In this document: piece after piece, positions 10,240 to 20,594 of the stretch
How the letters are laid out: the number at the start of each line of letters is the position of its first letter
How positions within the stretch are numbered: the stretch's first letter is position 1
Assembly: GCA_011109175.1 (NCBI GenBank)
Contig: RDEW01000139.1
Span: 1 to 30,583, forward strand
Origin: Dicyema japonicum
Lineage: Eukaryota > Dicyemida > Rhombozoa > Dicyemidae
Length of the DNA: 30,583 nt
Direction of reading: 5' to 3'
The notes under the pieces: model-generated
What the model was told of the DNA's origin: nothing
Databases searched by the model: none
Seen by the model: only the letters and a program-made list of their open reading frames with translations
Translations under genes and position numbers: made by a program

Positions 10240-10575
10240 TGATTCTTGAAGTTAAACTGTTTGATTTTTGTTCACTTACTTGTGAAACCTCAGAAGTTAT
10301 AGTTGACTCCATATATATTCTAAATTGGAAAAACATAATCTATCCATAACGTTGTAGGTTTTTGTGATGATAATTGCAATACAAATTTTGGCGTTTAAAC
10401 AGAAAAGGACCCAAAAATGTTTATTCTAGATTAAAAAAAACTTGAGAGAGATATTATTGGTATTGGATGTGGTGCTCATATAGCACACAACTGTATTCGA
10501 CATGCAGTTTGATTTACTTCAATTGATTTAAAATATCTTGTCGTTAAAATGTACAAATCTTAATAATAAAATTGT
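10240..10575. other. AT-rich stretch without recognised genes
   Basis: No coding frame with family motifs. It separates the plus-strand RTE copy from the minus-strand jockey-like element. Confidence 0.4.
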
Positions 10576-10577
10576 AT

Positions 10578-10620
10578 GGTGTGTGTCTGTCTGTCTATCT
10601 GTCTGTGATAAGATAAGATA
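10578..10620. repeat. Short TCTG/TCTA/GATA-type simple repeat
   Basis: GTGTGTCTGTCTGTCTATCT and following GATAAGATAAGATAG lie where the minus-strand jockey-like RT frame stops making sense. Confidence 0.6.
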
Positions 10621-11624
10621 GGTTTAAGTCTGCCATGTACACGTGAATAGTAATGGGCTGAGAACTGAGCCTTGAGGTACTCCCCTTTTTTTGGAGAATG
10701 GCTTTTGAATCTTGGCCAAGGTATTTGACAGAGGAGATCCTCCCATTCAAGAAGCTCTCTATCCATCCAAGGGTTTCTGCATCAATGTCACAATTTCTAA
10801 GATTTTCCAGCAAGACGGAGTGACAGACACTGTCGAAAGCCTTCGACACATCCAAACAAATAATACTGGTCGATGAACCAAAATCTCGAGCCTTGGATAC
10901 AATCGAATTCATCCGACAGATGCAGTCAGCACAGGTCCGGCCCGGACGAAAGCCCTACTGATCGTGAGAAAACCAGTGATTCTTTTACATATGCAGCACT
11001 GATCTTAGATAAATGATTTTCTTCTTTATCTTTGATGTAGAACAGATTATGCTTATAGGCCTATAGCTCGAAACCTCTTCTATAGGTTTTTTAGGTTTTC
11101 GAACCATTTGAGTTTCAGTTTTCTTCCATAACTTTGAGACTTGTCCTCTTTGCAGGCTAGAATTAAAGATGTTTGTAAGCAGAGACAGTAAACAATTTGG
11201 TGCGTGTTTGAAACAGGTTATTATCTTTTCATACCAAGTAACTGCATTTTTGGCTGTCCTTATTGCTTTCCGAGTCTCAGAATCAGTAATCGGCCAACTT
11301 CTCAATATGCTTATGTAGTTTGCTGAAGGAGGCTCCGGTAAGGAAGCAGATGGATCTGTTTCCAGAACGATTGCGAGTTGATTGCGGAGAAGTTCGGTAG
11401 TCTCCTCTTGACTGGACAGGATCCTCCCGGAAGTCGCAGACGAATTACTTCAGCCTTTGTTTGGGTTCCGGTAATTTTACTGTATGCTGTCCAAAATTTA
11501 GGGTGTTTTGGATGGAGCATTTTTGATTGGCGTAACCAAACACGTTCTTTTTCAGTTTGAGTTGTCTGGGAAAGTGATTTTTCAATGGCTCTTATTCTTT
11601 CTTTCCGTAGAGTTCTGTCTAGGG

Positions 11625-12181
11625 CAGGGTCGGCAAATACTTTTGGAGAAGAGCCAATTTGAACATTTTTGGAAATTTCGAAAAATTGAAGAGCCACCTT
11701 TTACACTTGTCAAAAATTTAAATTCATAAAATTAAATAGACATTAATTTAAAAAATAATTAAAAATTCATTTTAAAAAATTAAATTAATTAGCCGCATTA
11801 ATGAGAAATGTGAGTCCTCATTTCTTTGAAGAGTTGTCAATGTCTCTCTAAATTTGACTTTTTATTTTGATTCAATGTTTCCTGGCAGATGAGACATTTC
11901 GGTAGTTGTTCTGAATTAGACGTGAATGCAAAAGTTTCAGTCCATTTTGATTGAAATTGTCGCGCATTATCGATTTTTTTATTAATTTTTTTCTTGCTAG
12001 GCATATATCGATATACCACAAAAAATTAATGTTAAACGTGCAAAGATTTTTTGTTATTAACAAAACAAAAAAATAGTTAAAATTGAAATCATTTATAAAA
12101 AAAATAGTTAAAATTGAAAGAGCCTACCGTAAGAGTTAAAGAGCCTTCAAAGGCTCGCGAGCCTGGTTTTTCCGACCCCTG
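11625..12181 (-). mobile_element. hAT-like non-autonomous element with BED-finger remnant
   Basis: The left end begins CAGGGTCGGCAAATAC and the right end, reversed, begins CAGGGGTCGGAAAAACC, with GGCTCGCGAGCC-type subterminal sequence. This is the pattern of hAT ends. Inside on the minus strand is RQFQSKWTETFAF, then CLICQETLNQNKKSNLERH, a BED/ZBED-type zinc finger fragment. No clean 8-bp duplication is visible (GTCTAGGG versus ATATAGTA). It interrupts the jockey-like element between its endonuclease and RT parts. Confidence 0.65.
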
Positions 12182-12748
12182 ATATAGTAGATGCCGTACC
12201 CGTGCCAGCAACGGCACCATCTTTCCACGGCACACCATATGAAGTATAGCCATCCAAAGTCAATATTATCACATGTTTTAATTTTGACTTGTTTACCACT
12301 AAGATATCCGGTCGGTGGGAAGCTACGAGCTGGATTAACTAGGAACGCCGTCTCCATATTGATCTGCCGTTCACAAAGATGACCAAAAGGGAGCATTTTA
12401 CATGGGTAGGTTGCAGCCCTCCCGTAGTAGCGCCACCATCTCTAGTAAATATCGCTCTTTTTCCTTAAAGATCACTTCCGCCGATCCCAATTTAATTATT
12501 TCCGCTTAAACTGATTTAAGTGACCTATCTATCGACATATTTGATTCCTTTTTAAGCGGGACTTCCATTTTAGGACGTCTGCCCCTCGTTATTTTTTTCT
12601 CCGGAATTAATATTGGGACTTTTGGAACTTCCAGCTATATAGTCTCAGTCTGCGTATAGTTGTCATTATATTTTAGGTCCATAGAATAATCCGTTTAGGT
12701 TCCAATTGATACACTGCTTTTCTAGACTTTTGTTGACAAACGATTCTT

Positions 12749-13530
12749 CTAAACTGGAGTCGTAGTTTGCTGTTTCTTCAAAATTGAACTCACACTTGGG
12801 GCTTTCTTCCAGACCGTATTCAATCCGGATTCAGAGGGTGGTCTGGCTTCTTTAATGTTGTTATTTTTAGCTGAGGGGCAGCCGCCATATGTAGCCCAGT
12901 GTTCTAATGATCCGCAGTTAATGCAAAATTTCGGGTTTTCTCTCGGTTTTGGGCATTCTTTCCTCATGTGGACCGCCACATGTTAAGCATCTTATTTCTG
13001 CTTTGAAAAAACGTGTTATATGTCCGTAGGCTTGGCATTTATAACGACAAATTTCAGGTTTACGAAACCATGTGCAGTCAATTTTTCTGAAGTCAATGTT
13101 TAGTCCCAACCGAATTAACGAAGTTTCCTCACTTCTCGAGGGGATAGTCAGCTTTCCTACTGTTAAGTAATTTCCAGACTTCATGAAACGTTCCACTTTA
13201 AACCTCGGTGAGAGTATCGTCGAGAGGCACTTCTCCAGTTCTTCATTACTTGCCCAGTATGGGATATTCTTTAAGAAGATCTCCGATGGACGTAACTCAA
13301 CCTGTCGTATTTGATGGCAATCCGAGCCAAAAGGTTTCAGTTCATCAAGCTTCATTTGAAAGCTCCTTCAATTGGCCTCTGCATGAGATCTGAACTCGAG
13401 TATAAATGAGCCATTCATTTTGCGTAAAATTCTTGCCTTTAGGGCAGTTGGAATTGAACATAGTATGTTGTATTTCTGTATTTCACAAAGTATTTGACTG
13501 TCTGTGCACACCAACTTCAAATTAGCAAAA
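12749..13530 (-). pseudogene. ORF1 (gag-like) protein of the jockey-like element
   Basis: RNA-binding coat protein of the element. It reads LCEIQKYNILCSIPTALKAR, then ILRKMNGSFILEFRSHAEA, then (frame 13355-12918) MKLDELKPFGSDCHQIRQVE, FLKNIPYWASNEELEKCLS and a Cys/His tail: CQAYGHI, CLTCGGPH, and after a one-base frame change RKECPKPRENPKFCINCGSL ending at EHWATYGGCP. Three CCHC-type knuckles are recognisable, with one expected Cys replaced by Phe in the first. A stop follows at 12749. Two or more frameshifts make it a pseudogene. Confidence 0.75.
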
Positions 13531-13684
13531 TACAGATAAATTGACAAAATCCTTTCCCCTTATAATTAGCCAATAATGGGGAACAACTATTTACAGTATT
13601 GTCTCTCGAATGCCACATAACGGGGTTTATCTTTTAAAGGATAAACTAAAAAACCCTAGTAGAAATTTAAAGTGCCCCAAACCC

Positions 13685-13860
13685 CAGGATTTCGCAATAT
13701 TTGAGCGAATTCATTATTCCATCTATTACAAATAATTCACCGACGCCTGTTGATGAAAAACAGCCCCACAGCATGATACTTCCTCCCCGCGCTTTATGGT
13801 AGGCATGGTGTATTTTTGGTTATACGCCTGATTGGATTTACGCTAAATTGAAGGTGTGTA
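13685..13860 (-). mobile_element. Tc1-type transposase fragment
   Basis: The minus strand reads IKRGGGSIMLWGCFSSTGVG, then ELFVIDGIMNSLKYCEIL, the region before the second catalytic Asp of Tc1 transposases. It is cut off near 13690 and runs into the assembly gap, so neither the catalytic residues nor the ends can be seen. It differs from both other Tc1-type transposases here. Confidence 0.75.
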
Positions 13861-13862
13861 GT

Positions 13863-14189
13863 NNNNNNNNNNNNNNNNNNNNNNNNNNNNNNNNNNNNNN
13901 NNNNNNNNNNNNNNNNNNNNNNNNNNNNNNNNNNNNNNNNNNNNNNNNNNNNNNNNNNNNNNNNNNNNNNNNNNNNNNNNNNNNNNNNNNNNNNNNNNNN
14001 NNNNNNNNNNNNNNNNNNNNNNNNNNNNNNNNNNNNNNNNNNNNNNNNNNNNNNNNNNNNNNNNNNNNNNNNNNNNNNNNNNNNNNNNNNNNNNNNNNNN
14101 NNNNNNNNNNNNNNNNNNNNNNNNNNNNNNNNNNNNNNNNNNNNNNNNNNNNNNNNNNNNNNNNNNNNNNNNNNNNNNNNNNNNNNNNN
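13863..14189. other. Assembly gap (run of N)
   Basis: 327 unknown bases. Features on its two sides (Tc1 fragment, RT fragment) should not be assumed contiguous. Confidence 0.98.
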
Positions 14190-14585
14190 GAATTAGGACT
14201 CCTTGTCCAAGTGGAATATCTGTATGTGTCGTAAATATCCCGTTTAGAATGTCGCATAACTGATGTGCGAGTGAGCTTGGCGAGTATTTTAGGAGTTCTC
14301 CATTGATGCCATCAATACCCGGACTCCTGCCATTATTCAATTTCCGCAAAGCAGTTTGCATTTCTGTGATAGTAATTGGAACAGTTAGACATCTGGGATC
14401 CCCGACAAACTGAGGTATGTGCTCATTGTCATTTTTGAAGAGGATTCAAAGTAGACGGCAATTTTTTCTGCCATCTCTTTTTTGTCAAGCATTCTTCTTC
14501 CATGGTCATCGTGTAGAATTAACTCTTTAGGCCTGTCCGTTCTGTTTAGCAATCGGATAGCTCGGAACATTTTTGGGCCATAATT
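14190..14585 (-). mobile_element. Non-LTR reverse transcriptase, N-terminal part
   Basis: The minus strand reads KMFRAIRLLNRTDRPKELIL, then DKKEMAEKIAVYFESS, and after a frame change MQTALRKLNNGRSPGIDGIN, then GELLKYSPSSLAHQLCDILN and IPLGQGVLI. This is the start of an RT finger region (the SPGIDGI and GVLI blocks are typical). It runs into the gap, so the catalytic core is not visible. Confidence 0.7.
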
Positions 14586-14945
14586 GAGCTGCTCAGACGT
14601 GCAATTAATGATCTAAAATCGAACAAACAGAAGATTCTTGGAATTAATCAAATTTATGTGAGAAGTTGTCGTTTTCGAAACTTAGATATTCATTAATTGA
14701 TTCTGAAATCATTACCTGGATGAATGAATGAATGTTTATTTAACGCAAAACAGAGAGAACGAAAAACAAGTTATGTGGTTAAGGAAACAGGTCTTGTTAT
14801 GAGACTTAGCATAGCCTTTTCGCATTGTTGACCGTTTCCAAAACCCCGAATTATCTATCATTAAAGAAAGTCTTTATTCTCTGTTCGATGAGAGCGCCGA
14901 TTGTCTCAGTCGAGTTTGCCTCCAAGTCGCTATGCGGAGTATTCA
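14586..14945. other. Unassigned spacer between two RT fragments
   Basis: No protein motif recognised. It may contain the 3' untranslated region of the RT copy that ends at 14948. Confidence 0.35.
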
Positions 14946-14947
14946 CT

Positions 14948-15545
14948 CTACGCTTGAAAGGCTAACTTCATAGCATATCTTCTCGTTTTGTCAAAGATGT
15001 CAACACTCCGTTGTTTTTCGTTGGAGAACATCCAACTTTCGCATCCATATAAAAGTCCTAGTTCGATCACACTCTTATAGATATAAATAAGCGTATCGGT
15101 ATTCAAGTCGAAGTGAATCAAACTCTTCAGGATTCTTGTTGCTTTCTTTTTCTTCGGGGTGCATCCATTGATCCTTTTCCCATTGCTGTCAAAAACCATT
15201 CCAAGATAACGAAGACTGTGAGTCCGAACAAACTCCGATATTAGACTAACAGCCTGTCTCTCACTTCTTTCTTCGATATGTGTGTAACTGTACATTTTCC
15301 CGATGCCAAAGAGAGACCTTTCCCTGTACACCAGTTTTTGATTCTCGAAACTAGTTTGAGAAGCCTGCATTGTGAATCCACCAATCTCCAAGACATGTCC
15401 GTTATGGGCACATCATCCGCATAAATGATAAGATTGCCATTCTGGTGTTCTGGCTTTAGAATATCTTCCATATAAATGTTGAATAATAATGGACTAAAAT
15501 GAGATCCTTGTGGAACTCCTCTTTTCAACGTCAAGACATTTGAAA
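14948..15545 (-). mobile_element. Non-LTR reverse transcriptase, C-terminal part
   Basis: The minus strand reads LKRGVPQGSHFSPLLFNIYM (motif B), LIIYADDVPI (catalytic box), IKNWCTGKGLSLASGKC, then after a frame change LRYLGMVFDSNGKRING, LIYIYKSVIELGLLYGCESW and a stop at 14948. It lies upstream, in the minus sense, of the RT N-terminal fragment at 14190-14585. The two are therefore separate insertions or a rearranged copy, not one collinear gene. Confidence 0.75.
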
Positions 15546-15579
15546 TTACCTGGATAAATTAAATGGAATTTATTGGAGT

Positions 15580-16195
15580 TTTCCTCGAAATCAACTGAAT
15601 TTACTGCGTCAAACGGTCGCTCTGAATTTAAATCCAGTAAAGGATGGCTGGAAAAGTTCAAAAAAGTCACAATGTAAAATTCTAAATTTTTCAATGGGGA
15701 ATTTGGATATACTCCGATGAGTTCAAAGAAAAAATCGAAGACTTAAAAAAAATTATCTCTTCAAAAATAAATGAAGCGAGTCAGTGTATACAAATGTTTT
15801 CGGCACGCCAAATGGGAAAAAAAGTATTAAAGAACCTACTAAGGGAGACCATAAAATAAAGAATTTTGAACAAATTATACATAAATTAATGACCTTAGAT
15901 CCCATAAAAGAAAAGGAGTTTATAGACTCGACGTAGTCTGAAAATGACAAACTTCACGAATTTCTTCAAAACAATAATGATGAAAATGAAAAGTTAGACA
16001 GTATAATTACTGAAGATTGTGAAAGAAACATATATATTACACATCGAGATTCGATAAAAAGTGTTTTTGACTTCAAAAAATATTTTTCACATGACGACAA
16101 TTGTGATGTACATATTATTGAAAGTTCAATAAAAATGCAAAAAAATATGGAGAAACGATCATGCAAAAAACTTTAAATGATTGAGGTTTTATCGG
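15580..16195 (+). mobile_element. Probable pogo/Tigger transposase relic
   Basis: The plus strand reads FKSSKGWLEKFKK at about 15629-15667, like the second HTH of Tigger/CENP-B type transposases. Further on is a long frame (about 15800-16174) with ITHRDSIKSVFDFKKYFSHD, CDVHIIESSIKMQ, and after a one-base shift TLNDxGF. It resembles the C-terminal tail of Tigger/jerky proteins, which ends in a QTTLxxF motif. A TAG interrupts it at 15937-15939. The DDE core between these parts seems deleted. The call rests on weak motifs. Confidence 0.45.
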
Positions 16196-16199
16196 TGAC

Positions 16200-16956
16200 A
16201 AAGCAAAGGCACTCTTGAACAAAATCGGAAATATGATTCTAAAACGCACACTGGATAGGACGGAGATGGAATGCCTGTTGCAGAGGATTTAATGGCAGAT
16301 TCTGAGAGGGAACTGTTTAGCTATCCGCGGCACGACCGATTAAAACTGGTCAACGAGTATTTAATATATTTGATTGGAGATGGATTATTTGAATTCCCGA
16401 GGACCTGATATAATTAAGAACAGTCTTCAACAAACACAATTATTCCCTAACTGTTAGGGAATGTAACAAGCTTGAGCAATAAACGTAACAAGCTTGATAT
16501 CTGCTCGCGAGAGATTTCAGATTATTTTTAACACGCTTGGACCATGATATTCAGAAACTAATTAAAAAGCATGAAAACCAAGGCTCTCTTAAAGTTAAAA
16601 AAATATTTAAAATCCCTAAATGTAATTAAAAGAATTAAATAAATCTTTGTTTTTTTTGGTACACGGAATAACTTGGTTTGGTACATAGACTTTTTTTTGG
16701 GACACCAAAAAAAAGGTTGAGAATCACTGCCCTAATGGATACCACACAAGACATTTAATTCCTGCACAAAACCAAATAGCCTTCAGATCCTTTCCTTTAA
16801 GTTATCCAAATATGCCAGGACAATTAATTTTATAATTCGATTATTTATTCAAATTTCTGAACGATCAGAATGTGGTTGTAGAAACTTCAAGTGGTTGGCT
16901 TTTTTTAAATGCAATTTTCGCGGAATAAAACAGTTAACTAAAATTCAACTTCTGCG
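16200..16956. other. Unassigned stretch with one hAT-like end
   Basis: Near 16718-16732 the sequence reads GGTTGAGAATCACTG, the shape of a hAT right end (compare GGTTGAGAACCGCTG at 30268-30282). No matching left end was found. Otherwise no gene is recognised. Confidence 0.4.
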
Positions 16957-17086
16957 ATGCGATTTAGAATACGTTCTGTTGGTCTTTTCTACCCTCCCCT
17001 GTCTGTCAGATCGTCCAGATCATCTACCGATTTCAGTTTTCTTCCAATCGACTTGAGTTCGTGGTCGGTAATTTTATTCTTTTCGG

Positions 17087-17275
17087 TTGCCTCCTTCAAA
17101 AATGTGGACGATCTGGATGAGGCGCAATTACATAGGAACCCGCCTTCGAATTCGACTGTATAAATCCTTTGTCGAACCAATCTTGCTTTACAACGCAGGA
17201 ACCTGTGGTCTAACCGGAAAGGAACTACATCTTTTGGGTATCAAATATCCTAAACGTGCCGTCAAATGTTTGTGA
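17087..17275 (+). mobile_element. RT C-terminal scrap
   Basis: The plus strand reads RLRIRLYKSFVEPILLYNAG, then TCGLTGKELHLLGIKYPKR, the tail block after the RT core in several non-LTR clades. The core is not preserved upstream. Confidence 0.6.
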
Positions 17276-17574
17276 TGTCAAATGTCCACATCGCGAAATT
17301 AATGTCAAAATTACGTATCTAAAAAATATAAATGGATTTTTGTCCCTTAAAAATGAATCCTTTTGTAAAAAATATGAATACTTCTTCTCGTGTTAGTCAA
17401 ACATATAATAAAACAAATTTAAGNCCCATTTGGGCATTAAATTTATATGATTTAGACGACTTTTTGTTACACCTCATAAAAAGACACGTGAAAAATAAAA
17501 ATATAATTAACAATTTATATATAGAAGGCGATCGACCAAGAAATGCTCGGCGATCGACTGGTTGGCCACCCCTG
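17276..17574 (+). mobile_element. Right part of a hAT-like element
   Basis: The right end, reversed, begins CAGGGGTGGCCAACCAGTCG and has two nearby copies of GATCGAC. This is the style of hAT ends. The left end was not found, so the boundary at 17276 is arbitrary. One ambiguous base lies at 17424. Confidence 0.45.
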
Positions 17575-17589
17575 GACTAATCCTTTCAC

Positions 17590-18245
17590 GAGTATCGAAA
17601 CACTTACCAAACTTCCCACACCCAACATCGTTTCAAAACCACTGCTCTCAACAACACTCACTTCACAACGCTGTCGCAATCGTCCTGGACGGTTTTAATG
17701 GGAAGAGACTGCCAAAACGACAGTCATAGCTTCCATCGATATCTCCAAGGCTTTGAGAGCGTCCCTCGATGTGGACTCATCAAGAAAATTTTGTAGACCA
17801 ACCTAGACTCAAACTACAAATTTTGGATCGCAAACTTCTATCGGGTCGCATGGGTTACGTCTCCCTTACGGACCATCGTTCCAACAACGTTATCTTTCAA
17901 ACAGGGTACCGCAGGGATCCGTGCTATCTCCAACTCTGTTCAACCTTTATCTGCACGACTTCCCGGCCAACGATCCTAACAACCCCAAGCTATCTCTCTT
18001 TGGCTCTGATCTCCCACTATCAAAACACCCCACTGTTCTCGGACTAACCTTCGACCCAACGATGTCCTTAACAAACATGTCTCGAAGATCTCTGACAAGG
18101 CTAACAGGCGTACAAATATCCTGAAAGCAATAAGTGGTCGCATCACCGGTGCACAGAAATCACTGCTCAAACGTGTGTATAAACAATACATTCCGCCCTG
18201 TCCTAAGCTACGCGAGTCCGAGTTGGGCTCCCTTGTCTATCTATG
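17590..18245 (+). mobile_element. Jockey-like reverse transcriptase relic
   Basis: The plus strand reads ASIDISKALRASLDV (motif A region), VPQGSVLSPTLFNLYLHDFP (motif B), then jumps straight to HPTVLGLTFDPTMSL, RVYKQYIRPVLSYASPSWAP. The YADD box between them is missing, so an internal deletion removed the catalytic site. Several frame changes. It is similar to the relic at 1000-1790. Confidence 0.75.
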
Positions 18246-18519
18246 AGTGAGGTCAACTTAATCACATTTGTCAGTTAATGACATTTTATATGCTTAATAT
18301 GGAAAACGAGGTAATGAAAATGATTGCCCGCAACGTGAAAGAGAGAATCGAATACAAAGTTAGTGCAGTAATCTCTTTAAAGCAATAAACCCACTGTCAC
18401 TATACAACTACTATATCGTTTGATCGACATCACTGTGTTAGTTCGAGGCTATTGATCCGGTAATTCGCCGCAATCTAACTAATTGACGAATCTATCTAAA
18501 CTCTGCAAACAAAGAAAGA
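18246..18519. other. Unassigned spacer
   Basis: No reading frame with motifs, no terminal repeats seen. Confidence 0.35.
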
Positions 18520-19400
18520 GTGTATCTCAACAAAAAATTGGGCTTGCTACCTGGGATCGCTCCTTTTCTGAAGAGGCCTGGAGATTTCTCCTCCCAACGT
18601 GCCTGGGACTCTATCGCATGCCGAGCGCGTGTGTCTGAGCTCTCGGTAAACCTTGACCAACACCGCCTGGCTTGCCTTCGTGCGGCATTCCGCCCCTCAC
18701 TCTGGCAGCTGGCTGAATGCTCTCCCTCTCTCCAGTATCGGGACGTGGCTAGACGATGCTGCCATGCGCATCGGAGTCGCTCACCGACTCGGCTTGGACG
18801 TTTGCGCTAAACACCGCTGCAGATGCGGTGAGGCTGTTGACGAAAAGGGACTGCACCCAACTTTCCTGCAAGAAGAGTGCAGGCAGGGCACACAGACACA
18901 AGGCCCTCAATGAAATCGTGAAGGCCGGTCTCGAATCAGCGGGCCATTCGTGCCTCCTCGAACCGGTCGGACTCGATCGGGGGGACGGCAAAAGGCCTGA
19001 CGGGATGACAATATTCCCGTACTCGTCCGGGAGAGCCCTCGTGTGGGATGTCACCGTTGTCGATACCTTCTCAAAGTCGAGGATCGATTCTTCTGCTGCG
19101 AACCCTTGTTCGGCTGCAAACCACGCCGAAAGGATAAAATTACAAAAGTATTCAGCCCTCGCGGACCGTTACCGCGTTATGCCAATCGCCCTGGAGACCG
19201 CTGGAGCCGCGGGAAAGGAGACTCACTCGTTCCTCAACGAGGTCGGGCTGTCCATCGGGAGGAGGCTTAAGGATCGAGAGAGGGCCTCTGGTTCCGCCAG
19301 CGCATCGGTCTGGCCATCGTTCGCGGCAACGCACACTGCGTCCTTGCCGCTGGCATATAACTTTCTCCATTTATATACTTGTTCTGTAAAAAAAAAATAG
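18520..19400 (+). mobile_element. RLE-type non-LTR element, zinc and endonuclease tail
   Basis: One ancestral frame is now split over three frames. QRAWDSIACRARVSELSVNL is in the 18520 frame; SWLNALPLSSIGTWLDDAAM and a CRCGEAVDEKGLH finger in the 18653 frame; LSCKKSAGRAHRHKALNEIV and KRPD (18990-19001), 15 residues, then D and VTVVDTFSKSR in the 18756 frame. This frame continues through LQKYSALADRYRVMPIALET. The C-x-C...H...C finger, the RH block and PD...D are the ordered parts of the restriction-like endonuclease of R2-type elements. The RT is absent upstream. Notably GC-richer than its surroundings. Confidence 0.75.
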
Positions 19401-19515
19401 TTTTTGGAAAAGGCTTAATTTCAAGCGAATAAATTCTACTCCAATTTTTGTCTAGCCTTGAAGGAAGAGCAACGCTGTGCTCAGAAGAGCGGGTCTTTAA
19501 AGAAAACAGAACATA

Positions 19516-20592
19516 CAGTCTGTTCAAAAAAACGTGATCACTTGAAAATGTATGTTTTTTTAATTTTTATAGCTTCTTTTTGAAAATTTTCAAGGAAGAC
19601 CAAATTTAAAATTTTTTTATCTACACAATTCAATTTTTATTTTTGTCACCGGTCGGCTAAATTTCTAAAGTAACAACATATTCCAAAAAATCTTTGTTCA
19701 AAAAACGTGACCGCAATTATTTAAATACTTAATTTGTTTTCCTTTTGCCTTATAGACTTCCAGAACTCTTTTGTGGGAGCTCAAAACATATTTTTTATAT
19801 TAGTTCAGGGGGAGATAATTCCAAATTTTTATAATTTCGTGCTTTAACGTCTCCTTATGCAGCCTTCCCATTCCACGTATTCGAGACTTTATATAGGCGC
19901 ATACATGCTCGATTGGATTGAGATCTGGACTTTGTGGGAGCCAATTGATTGTTTTAATTCCTTTTTCTTCTAGAAATTTGGTTGTGACTCGAGATTTATG
20001 TTTTTGGTCGTAATCGTGCATAAATTGAAAGTCAGTAAAACTCATTTCTCCCGCGGACTGATTTTGTGCTAAGATTTGCACATAATGTGCAGCCGTCATA
20101 ATCCCATCAATAAAAACGAGCCGGCCTACTCCTTTAGACGAAATACAGACCCAGGCTAGAACACTTCCTCCCCCAAATTTAACCGTGGGTATAATGTTTG
20201 CCGAATGATATCTTTCACCGTGAAAATATCGAACATTATTTCTTTAATTTGATGAAAATAACTCGAATTTTGTTTCATCGGAAAAATAATTTTGCTTAGA
20301 TCTTCAGACGAGATCTCTAAATAATTTTTCAGCAATTAATTTTCTCTTTAACACGTTTACTGGTCGTATAGCGGTTTTTTTACACGGTTTTTCGATTCAC
20401 GTTTTTTTGAACACGATTTTTTAAGAATATTTGGTTACTTTGAGAATATAGCCGATCATGAAATGATAAATAATGAATCATGTAGATAAAAAGATTTTAA
20501 ATTTAGTATTCCTTGGAAATTTTCAAAAATAAGTCACAAAAATTAAAAAAAAACATACATTTTCAAGTGGTCACGTTTTTTTGAACAGACTG
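19516..20592 (-). mobile_element. Second Tc1-type transposon with IR/DR ends, 1077 bp
   Basis: The ends are long inverted copies starting CAGTCTGTTCAAAAAAACGT, flanked by TA at 19514-19515 and 20593-20594. Inner copies of the GTTCAAAAAACGTGA core lie at about 19697-19713 and 20398-20412, so each roughly 200-bp end has two binding-site repeats. The outer copies contain ACGTGACCACTTGAAAA, and the GTGACCACTT part is shared with the element at 7800-9278. The element is about 400 bp shorter than that one because the N-terminal half of the transposase is deleted. Confidence 0.92.
19800..20340 (-). pseudogene. Tc1-type transposase, N-terminus deleted
   Basis: From about 20340 the minus strand reads FSDETKFELF (first catalytic Asp), then SSKGVGRLVFID, and from 20099 MTAAHYVQILAQNQSAGEMS, FMHDYDQKHKSR (second Asp) and SPDLNPIEHVCAYIKSRIRG (Glu). 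The last two catalytic residues are 34 apart, so DD34E. The HTH domains are missing and stops lie near 20310 and 20250. It is close to the transposase at 8069-8966. Confidence 0.88.
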
Positions 20593-20594
20593 TA

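Larger units (their letters stand above)
10612..13540 (-). mobile_element. Jockey-like non-LTR retrotransposon, 3'-truncated and split by hAT
   Basis: On the minus strand: ORF1 with zinc knuckles (13530-12749), a weak stretch that may be the end of the endonuclease (12396-12190: ERQINMETAFLVNPARSFPP), a hAT-like insertion, an RT lead-in (11624-11311: ALDRTLRKERIRAIEKSLSQ), the RT fingers (11305-10985: EEVSSYRPISIICSTSKIKK), motif A (CLDVSKAFDSVCHSVLLENL) and motif B (GVPQGSVLSPLLF). It ends a few codons after motif B near 10612, so the YADD box and everything 3' of it are missing. Frames change several times. ORF1 plus ORF2 with this RT type is the jockey-group layout. Confidence 0.75.

Noticed and set aside
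14190-15545. One continuous minus-strand reverse transcriptase
   Set aside because: The C-terminal part lies upstream of the N-terminal part in the minus sense, so the two are not collinear.
16718-16732. Complete hAT element ending here
   Set aside because: Only a right-end-like sequence is present; no left end or duplication of CCCTAATG was found.
16989-17180. 63-codon minus-strand frame as a gene
   Set aside because: It overlaps the RT tail read on the plus strand (LYKSFVEPILLYNAG) and shows no family motif.
18749-19054. 101-codon minus-strand frame
   Set aside because: Antisense shadow of the GC-richer RLE-type endonuclease tail.
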